A stretch of 64,000 nucleotides of DNA. It comes from Turnera subulata. Lineage: Eukaryota > Streptophyta > Magnoliopsida > Malpighiales > Passifloraceae. Where the stretch lies: NCBI GenBank assembly GCA_028386065.3, contig JAKUCV010005454.1, positions 93,303 through 157,302 on the forward strand, written 5' to 3'. The first letter of the stretch is position 1. Each line of letters starts with the position of its first letter. A program made the position numbers and the translations under genes. Below, piece after piece: positions 43,225 to 56,150 of the stretch. The notes under the pieces are model-generated. The model was given only the letters and a program-made list of their open reading frames with translations. It was not told the origin of the DNA and made no database searches.

Positions 43225-46200
43225 TTATATAAATTCGTCCTCGAATTTACCTGAAAATAAATGCGGGTACTTGCCCATCATTTCCTGCTCCGATTCCCAC
43301 GTAGCCTCTTTCCCTGATGCATCTTCCCAAATAACTTTAATAGACACTACATCTTTATTCCGCAATCTGCGCACTTGTCTATCGATGAGGCTGCGCTTCA
43401 TAGGTTAGTTCTTCTCCCAACATGAAATCCTACGGAGTAAGTATGTGTGATGGATCATGTATGTATTTTCGCAGCATGGACACATGAAATACCAGATGGA
43501 TTCCAGAAAAATTTGGTGGTAGTGCAAGTCGATATGCCACCGGGCCAATCTTTCAAGTACTTCAAACGGGCCAACATAGCGAGGTCCTAGTTTGCCTTTC
43601 TTTCCAAACCGCATAACTCTTTTTGTATGGGAAACTTTCAAGAACACCATATCTCCCACTGAAAATTCTAAGTCTCATCTCCTATTATCCGCATAAGATT
43701 TCTGTCTATTTTGAGCAGCAACTAAATTTTCACGGGCAATCTTCACCTTTTTGGTAGTAAGTTCAACAATTTCTGGACCGAGCAATTTCCTTACTCCTAC
43801 TTCATCCCAATAAACTGGTGTGTGGCATCTTCGCCCATATAAAGCTTCGTATGGTGCCATGCTAATGCTTGATTGGTAACTGTTGTTGTAAGCGAATTCC
43901 ACCAACGGAAGATACTTGCTCCAACTGTCCCCGTAGTTTAGTACACATGCCCGTAACATATCCTCCAAAAATTGTATCACTCGCTCACTTTGACCATCAG
44001 TTTGCGGGTGGAATGTGGTGCTCAGATCAAGTCGGGTACCCATTGCTTCCTGGAAGTTGCGCCAAAATTTGGATGTGAATTGCGAGCCTCGATCAGAAAC
44101 TACTGAAACTGGTACTCCGTGCAATCTCACAATCTCATCAATGTAAACTTGAGCTAACTTGGCAAAGTTGTAAGTAGTCTTCACTGGGAGGAAATGTGCA
44201 GACTTTGTTAATCTGTCCACAATCACCCAAATAGAATCCATTCCACCAACAGTCCTAGGTAGTCCACTAACAAAATCCATGGCAATTCTTTCCCACTTCT
44301 ATTCCAGTATAGGCAATGGATGAAGTAACCCTGGTACTTTCTGGTGTTCTCCTTTCACTTGCTGCCAAGTGAGACACTTAGCCACATAATCTGCCACGTC
44401 CTGTTTCATATTGTTCCACCAATAATGTGGCTTAAGATCATGGTACATCTTGGTGGAACCCGGGTGCAAGGTGTATCGGGTCTGATGTGCCTCACCCAAG
44501 AGTTTATTGCGGAGATCCCCAACTTCAGGAACATACATCCTTGAACCGAATCTCAGAATGCCATCATTAGAAACAACATATCCCGACATTTCACCCCGAG
44601 CAACCCTCTCTTTCCACAACTTTGTTTCTGGATCCTCACCTTGTGCCTTGGCAATTTCTTCATTTAAAACGGGACGCATTTGGTAGTGTGCCAACAATGC
44701 TCCTGATTCAGCTACCGCACATTGTAAGCTTTGGTCCTTCAACTTGTGCCATGCCCCAACTGAGGGCCTTCTGACCACACTAAGATGTGCCAAACTACCA
44801 ACAGATTTCCAACTCACTACAACATTTGCATTTCTGGGATGGTACTTAATAACACAGTCATAATCTTTGAGCAATTCTACCCATCTCCGTTTCCTTAAGT
44901 TTAAATCCCGCTCCTCCATTATGTACTTCAGGCTTTTATGGTCCGTATAAATCTCACACGGCTCTCCATATAAATAATGTCTCCAAATTTTCAGAGCAAA
45001 CACCACTGCTGCCATTTCCAAATCGTGCACCAGATAATTCTCCTCATTCTTTTTGAGTTTCCGAGATGCATAGGCAATCACCCTGCCATCCTGCATTAAT
45101 ACACAACCTAAACCAACCCTCGATGCATCACAATATACAGTAAAGACACCATTTTCTTTTGGCAATGCAAGAACTGGTGCTGTCGTCATCCTTTGCTTCA
45201 GCTCTTGGAAGCTAGCCTCACAAGCATTGGACCACACGAATTGTCTCTTCTTTTGAGTTAACCCACACAATGGTGCAGCAATAGTGGAGAAGCCTTCGAC
45301 AAACCGTCGGTAATATCCTACCAGCCCAAGGAAACTCCGTACTTCCATCACATTGGTAGGTTTCGGCCACTTCACAATTGCTTCCACTTTCTGCAGGTCT
45401 ACTTCAATACCCTCAGCCGATATTACATGACCCAAAAATGACACTTTCTCCAACCAGAACTCATACTTGGAAAATTTTGCAAACAATTTTTCTTCCTGCA
45501 AGATCTGTAGCACAACCCTCAAATGCTTCTCATGTTCCTCTCTAGCTTTGGAGTAAACAAGCACATCATCAATAAACACAATCACAAATTTATCGAGATA
45601 TTGCTTAAACACCCGATTCATCAAGTCCATAAATGCTGCTGGAGCATTAGTCAAACCAAACGACATCACCAAAAATTCATAATGCCCGTACCGTGTCCGG
45701 AAGGCTGTTATCCACACATCTTCCTCCTTGATTCTCAACTGATGATAACCTGACCTCAAGTCAATCTTCGAAAAATATCTTGCCCCTTGTAATTGATCAA
45801 ACAAATCATCGATGCGAGGCAATGGATATTTATTCCGCACTGTCAGTTTGTTCAATTGCCGATAGTCAATACACATCCTCATCGAACCGTCCCTCTTTTT
45901 AACAAACAAAACCGGAGCACCCCACGGGGACACACTAGGCTTGATGAATCCCTTATCCAGCAAATCCTGTAGCTGAGTTTTCAACTCCCGCAATTCTGTA
46001 GGGGCCATTCCATAAGGTGTAATTGACACAGGTTCTGCCTCGGGCACAAGCTCAATGCCAAACTCAATCTCACGTTCCGGAGGTAACCCCGGCAAGTCAT
46101 CAGGAAAAACATCAAGAAACTCATTAACAACAGGAACTTCATTAATTGAAATTTTCTGCTCACCTACACTAAGAACCGATGCCAAATACAAGCAATCTGT

Positions 46201-46651
46201 TTGCCGAGCCCCCCGAGTTTCTTTCACCGCAGAGATCAATTGAGGTTGAGAAGAAACAAACTTCCCTTGGAAAATAAATTCTGCCTCCCCAGTGGGCTGA
46301 AACTTCACCCTTTTACTTGCACAATCCATACGGGCTCCGTACCGGGACAACCAATCCATGCCCAAAATTACATCAAAGTCAGCCATTGACAACAATAGCA
46401 AATCCACCGGCAAATGACGCTCCATCACACAAATATCACATTCATGGTACACTCTATCCACATAAACCCGCTCATCAAGTGGCGTATAAACAGCCAATGG
46501 GCTTCTAAGAACATTAGGGGCTTCCTCAAAATACTTGGCAAAATGTGAGTTAACAAAGGAGTGCATACACTCTGTATCAATTAAACACAGAGTAGGACAT
46601 GAATTAACTTTCAATATACCTGTCACGACGGTGTTGGAGGCTTTGGCATCC
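43225..46651 (-). pseudogene. Gypsy pol (protease, RT, RNase H, integrase, chromodomain), broken
   Basis: In gag frame after a stop at 46654. The protease active site reads LIDTEC, so the expected Asp-Thr-Gly is Asp-Thr-Glu. RT carries [12 protein letters not shown]. RNase H has [12 protein letters not shown]. The integrase zinc finger has [11 protein letters not shown] but CLTWQQ, so its last Cys is Trp. The catalytic core keeps DFVSG/WVIVDR, VVSDRGSQFTS and PQTDGQSERVIQ. Stops interrupt at 44296-44298 and 43672-43674. After about 43570 the frame shifts. A chromodomain (DRQVRRLRNKDVV...EATWESE...KYPHLF) is still legible up to the TAA at 43225-43227. Order and chromodomain place it with Tekay/Del chromoviruses. 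Confidence 0.9.
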
Positions 46652-46653
46652 TC

Positions 46654-47985
46654 CTAGGTCATGCAAAACACACGTGCTTGCCCTTGTCCCGGTTGGTAGC
46701 TGCTACCTCTACCAAACGATCCGCGACCAGCACCTCCCCTGCCTCGAAAAACAGACTGACTATCAGCCCGTTGTGGCCTAGGTGGTGGTGATGCTACACT
46801 GGATGCCGTGGATGATTGCCCAGTAGGACACTCTTTGACTATATGCCCTATCTGCCCACATATATAACACAAGTTTTGCCCCACCGAACATTCCCGTGCC
46901 ATATGCCCAAACTGGCCACACCTGAAACACACACTATCGGGTCTCACTGAAACACTTTGAGCACCCCTGATTTGGCTAGCTTTAGGACTCATCGGATTCA
47001 CACCGAAGCTTGAGGCACCATAACTTGAACTGTCCCTAAACCGGGCCCTAGGTAAGTTAGTCCACAGTCCTATCTTCCCATGCCCTCGAAATTGGCCAGA
47101 ACCAGCAGAAAAACTTTGTTGGCCTTGCATGTTGTCCTGCTTTACTCTCTTAGTACTGGCCTCAGCTCGTTCTACTTGAGTCTTTACCTCAATTGCCCGA
47201 GCTTTGTCAACCACTTCAGCATAGAAGCTGAATTGAGTAGCCACTAAAGAGTTATGTATGTAACCCTTCAGCCCACCAATAAATCTCTTGATTTTCCTCC
47301 GTTCATCGGGAATAATGTGCATAGCATACCTGGACAGATTTGTAAACTTAGCATTGTACTCTCCCACCGTCATGTCCCCTTGCTTTAGAAGTTCAAACTC
47401 TACAGCCTTCTGATCCCTGACACTCTCGGGCAGAAACTGCTCAAGGAACATGGTACAAAACTCATCCCAAGTCCATGGAACAGCCTCAGGCGCCCTCTCC
47501 CTCATTTTGGATTCGTACCAATTATTAGCTTCATTCCCCTTTAGCAGGAAAGCAGCAAGATCAACTGCTCGATGGTCAGTGCATTCCATCACTCGGCAAC
47601 ATTTCCACACATCATCGAGAAATCACTGTGGATCTTCATTTTCAGCCCCGGAAAATGTTGGTGGGTCAAGTTTCACAAATGTCACCAAAGTTGATTCCCC
47701 GCTGTGATCTCGAAGTACCGGGTCCTCTCTACTCTTTCGATCAGCAGCAATCGCCTCTGTGATAGTCTCAACTGCCCTATTAACACCATGCAAATCAGCC
47801 TTCAGCACCTCCAAAGACATCTCTTGGGAGGCATCTGAATACTCTGCTTCGCTGGGCAACTCATCACCAGCATCCCCCCGGACATAAGTCTCATCAGCCC
47901 CATCCTCAGCATCCTGAACGGATTGCACATCCGGGGTGGCAACATCTGTAAACACTTCCTTTCCCAACTTCCTTTTTGTCGGCAA
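46654..47985 (-). pseudogene. Gypsy gag with two CCHC knuckles, one internal stop
   Basis: Two frames in register, 47985-47623 and 47610-46654, are separated by one TGA where relatives have Trp. The retrotransposon gag domain includes the ANNWYESK...WTWDEFCTMFLEQFLP region. Two CX2CX4HX4C zinc knuckles follow: CFRCGQFGHMAREC and CYICGQIGHIVKEC. A Gly/Arg-rich tail precedes the TAG (likely from CAG) that separates gag from pol. Encodes the capsid/nucleocapsid precursor; not functional as it stands. Confidence 0.88.
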
Positions 47986-48102
47986 ACCTGCACATATTGC
48001 ACAAGAAAACCAACAGATAAAAGTCAGCTCTCACCATCCCACGGTCTCTAATGATGGATAACAGCCTACGGAAGCACATCAGCCCTATGCCCCTTAACAT
48101 AT

Positions 48103-48124
48103 AACCATGCTCTGCTACCAAGTT
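48103..48124 (-). promoter_or_regulatory. Primer-binding site of the gypsy element
   Basis: Just inside the 5' LTR the minus strand reads AACTTGGTAGCAGAGCATGG. It differs from the usual initiator-Met tRNA complement TGGTATCAGAGC at one position. The same TTGGTAGCNGAGC core appears at the family II element (60584-60601). Confidence 0.75.
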
Positions 48125-49784
48125 TGTCACGCCCCGTCAATGCGTGACCGGCCAGGCACCCAATGCAACCAAGAGGTCAACATAGGGCACCCAAAGGCCT
48201 AAGCCAAGTTCCGGGTAGAAGCTGGCCCGATGGGCAAAAGTGATTAATGCGCAGCAAACATCCACAAATAACACAGTAAGAAGTACGGATTCAAACACAC
48301 AACAACCCACTAATATTCACATTATTTTTGTACACCAAAATGGGGCACTACATGTTCTGTCATATAAGCCAATTCACCTAAGCCTACGTGTACAAGTAAA
48401 ACCAGGTTTGGCTAGTTACCCATCGTCTACAAAACGCGTCCCTTGAGTCTACCCACACCAAGCTTGTCACGCTCTCCTTGTCCTGAAATAGAGGGGATGG
48501 AAAAACGGGGGGTGAGTCCACAGCTCAATAAGTAGGTGGTCATACAAGTAATAGCAATGACACAACAAGTGGAAAATAACATCCAAATGCACTCGCCAAC
48601 ATGCCACCGTGATCAGCCCACTGGTAAGCTATCAGAATGAGCATTGAGCCTACTTGCACGGTTTGGTAGCCCTGTCAACATATTCCTTCTTATCCCACAG
48701 CCCCACGTACGAGGCTTTACCGATATGTCACGGGAAGTGTACGTGACTTGCTACCATAACCACACACAGTGCCCAACACAACATTCCATCATCTTAATGA
48801 CCAAGCAACCATGTGGTACTGCAAGGTCCAAAAATCCTTTCATCAATAAGCCAACATTATGCCAATGTAATAGATGCATATGCTATGCATGAAATGCACT
48901 GCCCGATCACCTGGCTCGTCTTAAGCCAATGCATATCATCTTTAACACCAAATTGCACCATAAGTGCCATCAATAAGTACATTGGGTCATCAACCAGCAA
49001 GTTAGCACCACTAACTATCACAAGCATGCAACCAAACTTACACAAAATCTGGGCTCACTAGGCCCTTCTCCCTCCTTTGGTGCTCCTTGGGTTTTAGCAC
49101 CTGCCCACACATGAAACACATTAGTAATCAGCACCAAGACACTTTAGCATCAACATATCATCAAGTAAAAATACATAACATATAAGCCTATACGTTGGTG
49201 TGCCCATTGGATCACCAATTGGTCACTTGCGGAACCATTGGTGCGCCTACAGGGTCAATTGGTTACCTGCAGGGCCAATTGCGCAATTAGTGCACCAATT
49301 GGCTCCCCACAGGGCCAATTATGCACCAACATAGTTGACTAACGCCCCCACACAACCAAAAACCTTCTCTCAGTCCATCCATTTAGTGTCACAACCCTAA
49401 GTCTCCCATAAAGTCTAGTTGGTGCGCTATCCATGCCCACAGCACACCTAGCTAGCCAATTTGCACCAAAACCGTTAAAAATTACAACCAAATTCTGCCA
49501 CCATGCCCAAGCACCTCTCCACCTCTTGCTTAGCATGCACCAATAAACCTAAGCCAGCACACCCCAACTTAACCCTCACTTAGCCTTCACCTAGTTCTCC
49601 TAAGCACTTAACACAAATTGATCGGGGTTTAAGACCTAATTAATCCAATCGTGCCAATGGCTAGCCAACCGGAGCCAATGGCTAGCCAACTGAGGCCAAT
49701 TGAAACCAACTGAGGTCAGCTGTCATCCCAGCACCCTTCCACATCAAGTAAACGCATTGTACCATAATTATAAGGGTTATCACA
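48125..49784 (-). repeat. 5' LTR of the gypsy element
   Basis: 1660 bp, same ends as the 3' LTR except TGTGATAACCC at the start. Closely similar over shared stretches apart from two large indels and scattered substitutions. It keeps about 180 bp (48951-49130) missing from the 3' copy and lacks about 190 bp near 49487. Confidence 0.9.
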
Positions 49785-50182
49785 CTTCTTGTATCCTGAT
49801 GTTATTGTGATGAGTGCTTGTTGATATTATGGTTGCTTATATACTTCGGTTTATTAGTTTATCGGTGAGACAGTGGTTGGTCTCACCCCTCACACAGTTC
49901 TTGCAGGTTAGATCAGGATTGCATTCCGGCGGCTGTAGTGTACCCTCGGACAAGACTTGGATCCATTAGATTGAATTTTGGAGTTTTGCATATGTTGCTT
50001 ATGAGACTGTAAATGCTTCCGCTGTGCTATGGATGTTGAGGTACCCGAGATCGGGTGATTGTTATTATTTTGGGGCCAATGGGCCGATTTTCTGTTGTAA
50101 TACACAGTTGTGCCACGTGTCGGCACTGTTGTTCGGCAAATATTGTATGTTGGGTAAATTTGGGTCGGGGTGTTTCAAACTT

Positions 50183-51607
50183 GAAGGACAACTCTCTTAA
50201 CTTTTCTCGATAGATGAATGTAGCCACAGATCCATCCCTGTTGTGCTCCATCTTGCAAATAATTGATAGTTATGTAGAGGCTCCTTCTTTATCTTAATTT
50301 TTAATTTGGACTTTGTGTAAGGAAAAGGACAATAGTGGGAGGAGGAAGAAGATAAATAGTACAATGTTTCAAAGGAAGAAGACAATAAATATAAAGACTA
50401 TTGTGGCTTTTCTTCACCCGTTTGTAAGTCTTAGGTTTTGGTATTTAGAAATTGAAGTATCCCTTTAACATTCAAACCCAAGTAACTTAACTATATGTTA
50501 TATGCATATGTAAAAGAAAAAAATGGGAGCACAATAATGGCACAGGAAGAGTATATAATTAAAAGAGGTCACAGGTTCGAATCCTAGTGTATGCAGAAAA
50601 TCCCTAATAGAAGATTTACCCACCATAATCAAGTGCACAACCCGGGGTAAAGTTTTTATGGGGCATAAACCCATATACATATATCTAACAAAACTTGGCC
50701 TTTAGTTTTTATCAAAACTCAGTTAAAGAATCCAAAAATATTTTGACTAATAAAAAATAATAATTAAATCCACGAAAAAATAAAAGGAGTAACATAAAGA
50801 ATTTTTCTTAAATTATAGTTTTAATATGTTTATTATTATTTAGGTTGTCAGTTAAATGACATTTAGGTTCAAAATTTGGGGATTTGCTTGTATTTGGCTT
50901 CTTTTTTTGAATTCAAATTAGTATTTTGAAAATATCTTATTCTCATCTATGAATATTGCTCTTTCAGTGTCATACTTAACCATACAATTTTTTTAAACAG
51001 TTCTATTAAAAATTTTAAGTCACTTTTGGAAGAAAAATCAAATTAATAGTGAGGGATTTGAATAATAAATATTTAAATAAGGAATTATTAAAATATAAAT
51101 TATTTTCAAACCAATTATTATTGAAATATTGTTAAACTAATTATTGAATTTAATTATCTTTAGTAATCTTATTTTATTGTAATTTTGGCACTGTGATTAT
51201 TTTTTATATCGTAACAATTTTTTTTTTAAGATTAATTAACTAATTTTAAAGCTAACTTACAAAATCAAATTAAAGAACTAATATTTATTCTATGGCATTA
51301 TTATAAACACTAAAGAGTAAAAAATTTAATAATAAAGTAAAAAAAAGTATAAGATATTTGGATAAATTTTATAAATATCCCTAAAAAATTAATTGTAACT
51401 TCAAAATATATTTATTTCATTTTGAATATTAATCTTAAATTGTTTAATTTGGGGATTCCAAGTAATATATTTTATTTTCGATCAATAATACGATGAATCG
51501 ACTAATGATAAGAAAGCCTTATACGGAATTACATGTTCTAAATGTTATTATTTTTTTTGGGAAAAATATATATCTGTATTTTTTTTAATAATATAACACT
51601 AAATGAA
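50183..51607. other. AT-rich intergenic DNA with a SINE fragment
   Basis: No coding frame. A SINE remnant lies at about 50566-50665. The rest, especially 50700-51600, is very AT-rich with no structure I can name. Confidence 0.5.
50566..50665 (+). mobile_element. SINE fragment
   Basis: Contains GGTCACAGGTTCGAATCCTA (B box), GCAGAAAATCCCTAATAGAA, and CCCACCATAATCAAGTGCAC followed by AACCCGGGGTAAAGT. It matches the middle of the SINE at 10154-10337. The A-box end and the tail are not clear. Confidence 0.6.
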
Positions 51608-51615
51608 CTTCTGAG

Positions 51616-54600
51616 TAGGGGTGTAAACGAGCCGAGTCGAGCCGAGTAGTGCCTTGCTCGACTCGAGCTTGTTAAGGAATCACGAGCTCGAGCTTGATCG
51701 AGCTTGTATATTCGAACTCGAGCTCGAGCTCGTTAGATTTTGCCATTACTCGAGCTCGGCTCGTTAAGGCTCGTTAAGGCGTGGTTTGCTCCGGTAGCTA
51801 GATCTCAACTCGATAGAGCTAGTTAACGCAAGCTCGTTTAAGCTCGATTAATGTTAAATAGACATTCAGAAAATTTTAAACACTCTCCAATCCAAAATCC
51901 AAATATAACTAAATTGTTAATGCACATAAATCCTTGAGGAAAAGTACCAAAAGATGTTAACAAATTAGTAAACACTTAATGAAAGATAAGCAAAAAAAAT
52001 TCTGCAAAATACTCCATGAATGAACCATTGCAACAAGCTCCCACACCATGGCAATAAGCTCCCACACCATGGCAATAAGCTCCAGCAACCTACAATACAA
52101 ATGAATGAAAGTGTTAACACTAATGGCGGAAAAGTATAGGATTGGACGGTGCCAGAAAAGGCCAAAGTGATGCCAGACATATAAATATATACTTTTATAT
52201 ATACGTAAATGAAGCAAGTCAATTTCACCCCCTATCTGGTATATGCTTTAATGCGTGGATGGATGTGATCATTCATGATCACATGTCAGGAATAAGTGAT
52301 GAATTAAGAAAGGACCTGGGGTGTGACAACACACAACCCTACATACAGCTGGGGTAGCCAAAAGTCACTAAAAACAAAAGCCCAGATAGCTCACTAGTTG
52401 ACACTTCAACCACGCACGTCACACAAGAACCAATCACAATAACACAGAACCAATCAGACAAGACCAAATCGAGCGAACACGGATGAAATGCAAGCAAAAT
52501 TTTCCAGAATAACTTTTCAGTAGCATAACTATCCACTAAATCAGCAGGAAAACAAGGTTTTCAGTGATGGGAAAGTAAATCGATTATCATGCAAATATAT
52601 AAACAACATACAAATATTTTTTTACCTTGTAACAGAGAGCAGCCAGCCATTGCAGCAGTGCACTACTAATCGACCAACGGAAGAATAAGTTCCTGCAGCT
52701 TCATCTCCTGTTTCAAAATAAAAAGATTACAATTTATTACATTAAATAATACTTTTTATAAATTCACATTAAGGAACCATGTTACTAACCTTGGGCTTCT
52801 TTTTCGCTCCATATTGATTGCGAGCCCAATTACCAGCACATAGTAACACTTTTACCGTTTGTGGAGCTAATGAAGCACGATAAGGATCAATAACTCGGCT
52901 ACCAACACTGAACGCGGCTTCTGAAGCCACAGTGGTGATGGGAATGCTAAGAATATCACGAGCCATTCTTGATAAAACACGATACTTGTTGCTCTCCAGC
53001 TTCCACCAATTTAATACATCAAAATAGAGTGGGACTCCTTCGTGGATATAACAATCGTCTTCTAAGTATCTCTCAAGGTCTGATTTTTGAGTTGGACGAG
53101 CTGCCTTTGATCTAATATATTTTGCATATTGATCCCAACCCGAACTTGATTGAGAAGCCGAAGCTGAAGAAGTAAAATTGACATTTGAAGTTTCAGTTAC
53201 TTGAAACTCGTTGTAATATTCAGCCTCATATTCATTGTAAAGCTGAAATAATGTCTCTCGAACCTTGAATATATTGTTATGGGCATCTTTTTGAGCATAC
53301 ATTTGAGAGAAGGAGAACTCGATCACCATCATTTTTCCCCTTGGATCCAAAATAGAAGCTATCGCCATCAACATATTACACTCACCCCAATACTTATCAA
53401 ATTTCTCCTTCATCTTTCTAGTCATGTCCCGAATAAAATCATTTTCATCTTCTGACATTCTATCCAACAATATCTTAACTTCACGCACTTCATTTAAGAA
53501 CAAATTGGAAGTAGGATACTTGGACCCAAAAAAAATTTTGGTTACCTCATTAAAGACCATGAGAACTTCACATACTTTGTCAATCTTCTTCACTTGGACA
53601 ACAAATATAGTTGGAATCACGCTCCTTAAAATCTTGAAATACTTCTTTGAACTTGCATGCGATGAAACACATCTCATATGTTGAGTTCCATCGAGTTTTG
53701 CAATAAAAAACAAGCCTCCTTTCCTTTAAATTGCGTTGTTGAGCTATTTTTGCGAAAGTCAGGATCCTTGCGTCACTATTATTAATGAAAGTGACACTCT
53801 CATGAATCTTGTCGATGATGTGCCCGACTTCTGAAAGGCCATCTTGAACCATAAGATTCAGTATGTGTGCACAACAACGAAAATGAAATAATTGCCCATT
53901 GCAGAATAATTTGGAGCTCCTTGAAAAGGTATCCTTTAAGAGTCGAATTGCCTTGTCATTAGTTGATGCATTATCCACTGAAATCGAATAAAGTTTATTC
54001 TCAATCCCCCATTCCTTCGCACATTGGTAAAGGCAATCAGAAATTTGTACTCCCCCATGAGGTGGCGAAAAATTCATGACCCGTGTATGCAATCTCCAAT
54101 CTGCATCAACAAAGTGCCCTGTGATAACCATGTACTCGCGCTTCTGAGCTGTTGACTTCCACAAATCCGTAGTCAAACTATTCCTGTTGACGCCTTTCAA
54201 TCGTGCCTTTAGCTTCTTCCTCTCAACTTCATATACATGTTCACAATCCTTCTTTGCAGTAGTACGTGAAACTTTTTCCCACTCAGGCATTTCCATCTTC
54301 AATAACATGTTAAAGCCTACTCCCTCGACACAAGAAAATGTGGCCTCATCTATCAGTACATAATTATCAACCCCTTGCCTCTTCTTCATCATATCCAATT
54401 TTCCATCCGTGTATCCAGAACCAATAGTAATACATTCACCATCAGCACTTGCATCTGTTGGAGGAAAATTTAATTTCTGTTGCTGCAATTGAATCTGATT
54501 TTTCTTTCGGTGAATGCACGCCTCCAAGTGTCGGTTGAAATGAGTGGTGCTACCGCTTTTGTGTACTTTCAGTACACTCTTGTAATGGTTACATCGAGCT

Positions 54601-56142
54601 TTCAGCTGCACGTTGATTGTTTCCTCTGTAAACTCGAGCCACACAATGGATTTTTTTGCTCATTTCTTCTTCTGAAAATGTGTATCTGTATCATCATCTT
54701 CATTGGTAGTAGGTAAACCAACAGTTTGAGTAGCTGAAGGAGTGGGGTTGTTATCATTAATTGAAGCACTCTCTGAAAAAATTCCCAATGGCTGGTTGTC
54801 TTCCGCCCTTGGTAAAGAAGAGACTTCCGGTGTACTCGACATGCCTACATAAAAAGACAAGAACATTTCATTATCAAAAGAAGATGACTGAAATTAAAAC
54901 CAGGAACAAATGTTTCCTCTTATCACTCTTTGAAGACGTAATGATAATGCCACTTGCAACTCCATTCCCCCCATCAGGATTAAAAAGGACGACACTCATT
55001 TTGACATATCAAAACTGCCAATCATACATCCCACTCGATCAACTTTAGCGAGGATAGATATCTAGCTTATGGCAATCACAATAAAGTTTCTGGTAATCCG
55101 ACTATGTTACCACAATTTTTTATTTTTTGCGAGAAATACCACAAGTGCGAGGAAAGATAAGATCATAAGGGCAGACAGAAGTGTAAGAAAAGATAAGAGC
55201 AAATAACATTAAACGCAAATCTTATTGCAAGATCATTACGACACAAGGTAGATATAATCAACCAAAGGTTTGAAGTTCAAGAACACAACCAAAAGGCATT
55301 TTTTGAAGCCATTCGATGAATGGCTCACAAGAAAGCAGACTTCAATCCATAAGACTAGAGAAAAACGATTTGAGAACAGACTCATGACAACTTAGAAATA
55401 GGCTAGGCGGAGGACAAAGAACAAGCTTAGAACCCACCACGGAGGCGGAGGACAAGGTGAAGTGTGGACTCCTTAGAGATTTCATTAACCTAAGGTGAGT
55501 ACTATGCAAATTAAAGAGAAACAACAGAAGGGGAAGGTGAAGGATTACCTTGTTATTATTAGATGGGAAGAGGAGGAGGGGTTGAGGGCAGAGTTCGGTG
55601 GCGGAGCAATTGGGGACGACGCCGACATCAAAGAGGATGAAGCCAACGCCGACGTCGATGCGGAAGAAGACAAAGTCGGGAATGAAAAGAGCTCGCTGGT
55701 GACGTTGAAGTCGTGGGTGGGTTCGTGGAGTCTCGTGTTCGTGTGGTGTTGTGGAATGGAAAGGGAAAAAAATTAGGGTTTGGAAATTTTGTAGTCTCTG
55801 TTTGTGTGGTTTAATAATTTAGTACCTTAGTTCACTTTTCCTTTTCTATAACTCGTCTGTCTTTCCTTTTTGTTTTAATTTTTTTTATTAATTAAAAACC
55901 ATCATTTTTTTGGGCTTAAGGGTACATGGCCCAACTTCTTCCCTAAATATATAGCCTATACAATGTTATTTACAAGCCCACCGAGCCTTATAAGAGCAAA
56001 GCTCGATAAAGCTTGCGAGCTTTACGAGCCGAGTACTGGTAAGCTCAAGCTCGGCTCGATAGCCTCCAAGCTCGGCTCGAGCTCGATAAGAACGAGTCGA
56101 GTTCGAGTAGCTCGCGAGTAGCTCTGTTCGTTTACACTCCTA
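51616..56142 (-). mobile_element. Complete hAT-superfamily DNA transposon
   Basis: 4527 bp bounded by 15-bp terminal inverted repeats, TAGGGGTGTAAACGA and (reverse complement at the far end) TAGGAGTGTAAACGA. It is flanked by an exact 8-bp TSD CTTCTGAG at 51608-51615 and 56143-56150. Both subterminal regions (about 51630-51830 and 55985-56130) are packed with GAGCTCG/CGAGC motifs, as is common in hAT ends where transposase binds. The internal minus-strand transposase is broken, so the element would need help to move. Confidence 0.93.
52769..54842 (-). pseudogene. hAT transposase (BED finger, RICESLEEPER-like), broken
   Basis: The start is taken at the ATG at 54842, right after a plausible intron acceptor. 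After about 61 codons an in-frame TGA (54658-54660) interrupts. A BED-type zinc finger follows, with CNHY in place of the expected CX2C pair, then HFNRHLEAC. The hAT core is readable (DNASTNDKAI..., HFRCCAHILNLMVQDGL, CKTRWNSTYEM) until a frameshift at about 53580, where a small deletion removed the region after CCPSEED. The other frame continues through the linker (KYWGECNMLMAIASILDP) to the C-terminal dimerisation domain (LERYLEDD, DVLNWW, ARDILSIPITTVASEAAFS) and the stop at 52769. Non-functional. Confidence 0.9.
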
Positions 56143-56150
56143 CTTCTGAG

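Larger units (their letters stand above)
41576..49784 (-). mobile_element. Complete Ty3/gypsy Tekay-like chromovirus, decayed
   Basis: 8209 bp with LTRs at both ends, TSD CTTCT at 41571-41575 and 49785-49789, a primer-binding site, gag with two zinc knuckles, pol in the order protease-RT-RNase H-integrase, a C-terminal chromodomain and a polypurine tract. It is inserted in the solo LTR 38456-50177. Four in-frame stops, lost catalytic and zinc residues and a frameshifted integrase end make it non-functional. Confidence 0.93.
38456..50177 (+). mobile_element. Solo LTR of a family II-related retrotransposon, split by a gypsy insertion
   Basis: Begins TGTAACGACCCAGG and ends GGGTCGGGGTGTTTCA, the same end style as the family II LTR (GGGTCGGGGCATTTCA). 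It is bounded by 5-bp direct repeats AACTT at 38451-38455 and 50178-50182. Removing the nested element (41576-49784) and its TSD copy leaves about 3508 bp. It shares the hairpin array and the terminal blocks with family II but its 5' half is diverged. No internal domain or second LTR is present, so it is a solo LTR produced by LTR-LTR recombination. Confidence 0.85.
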
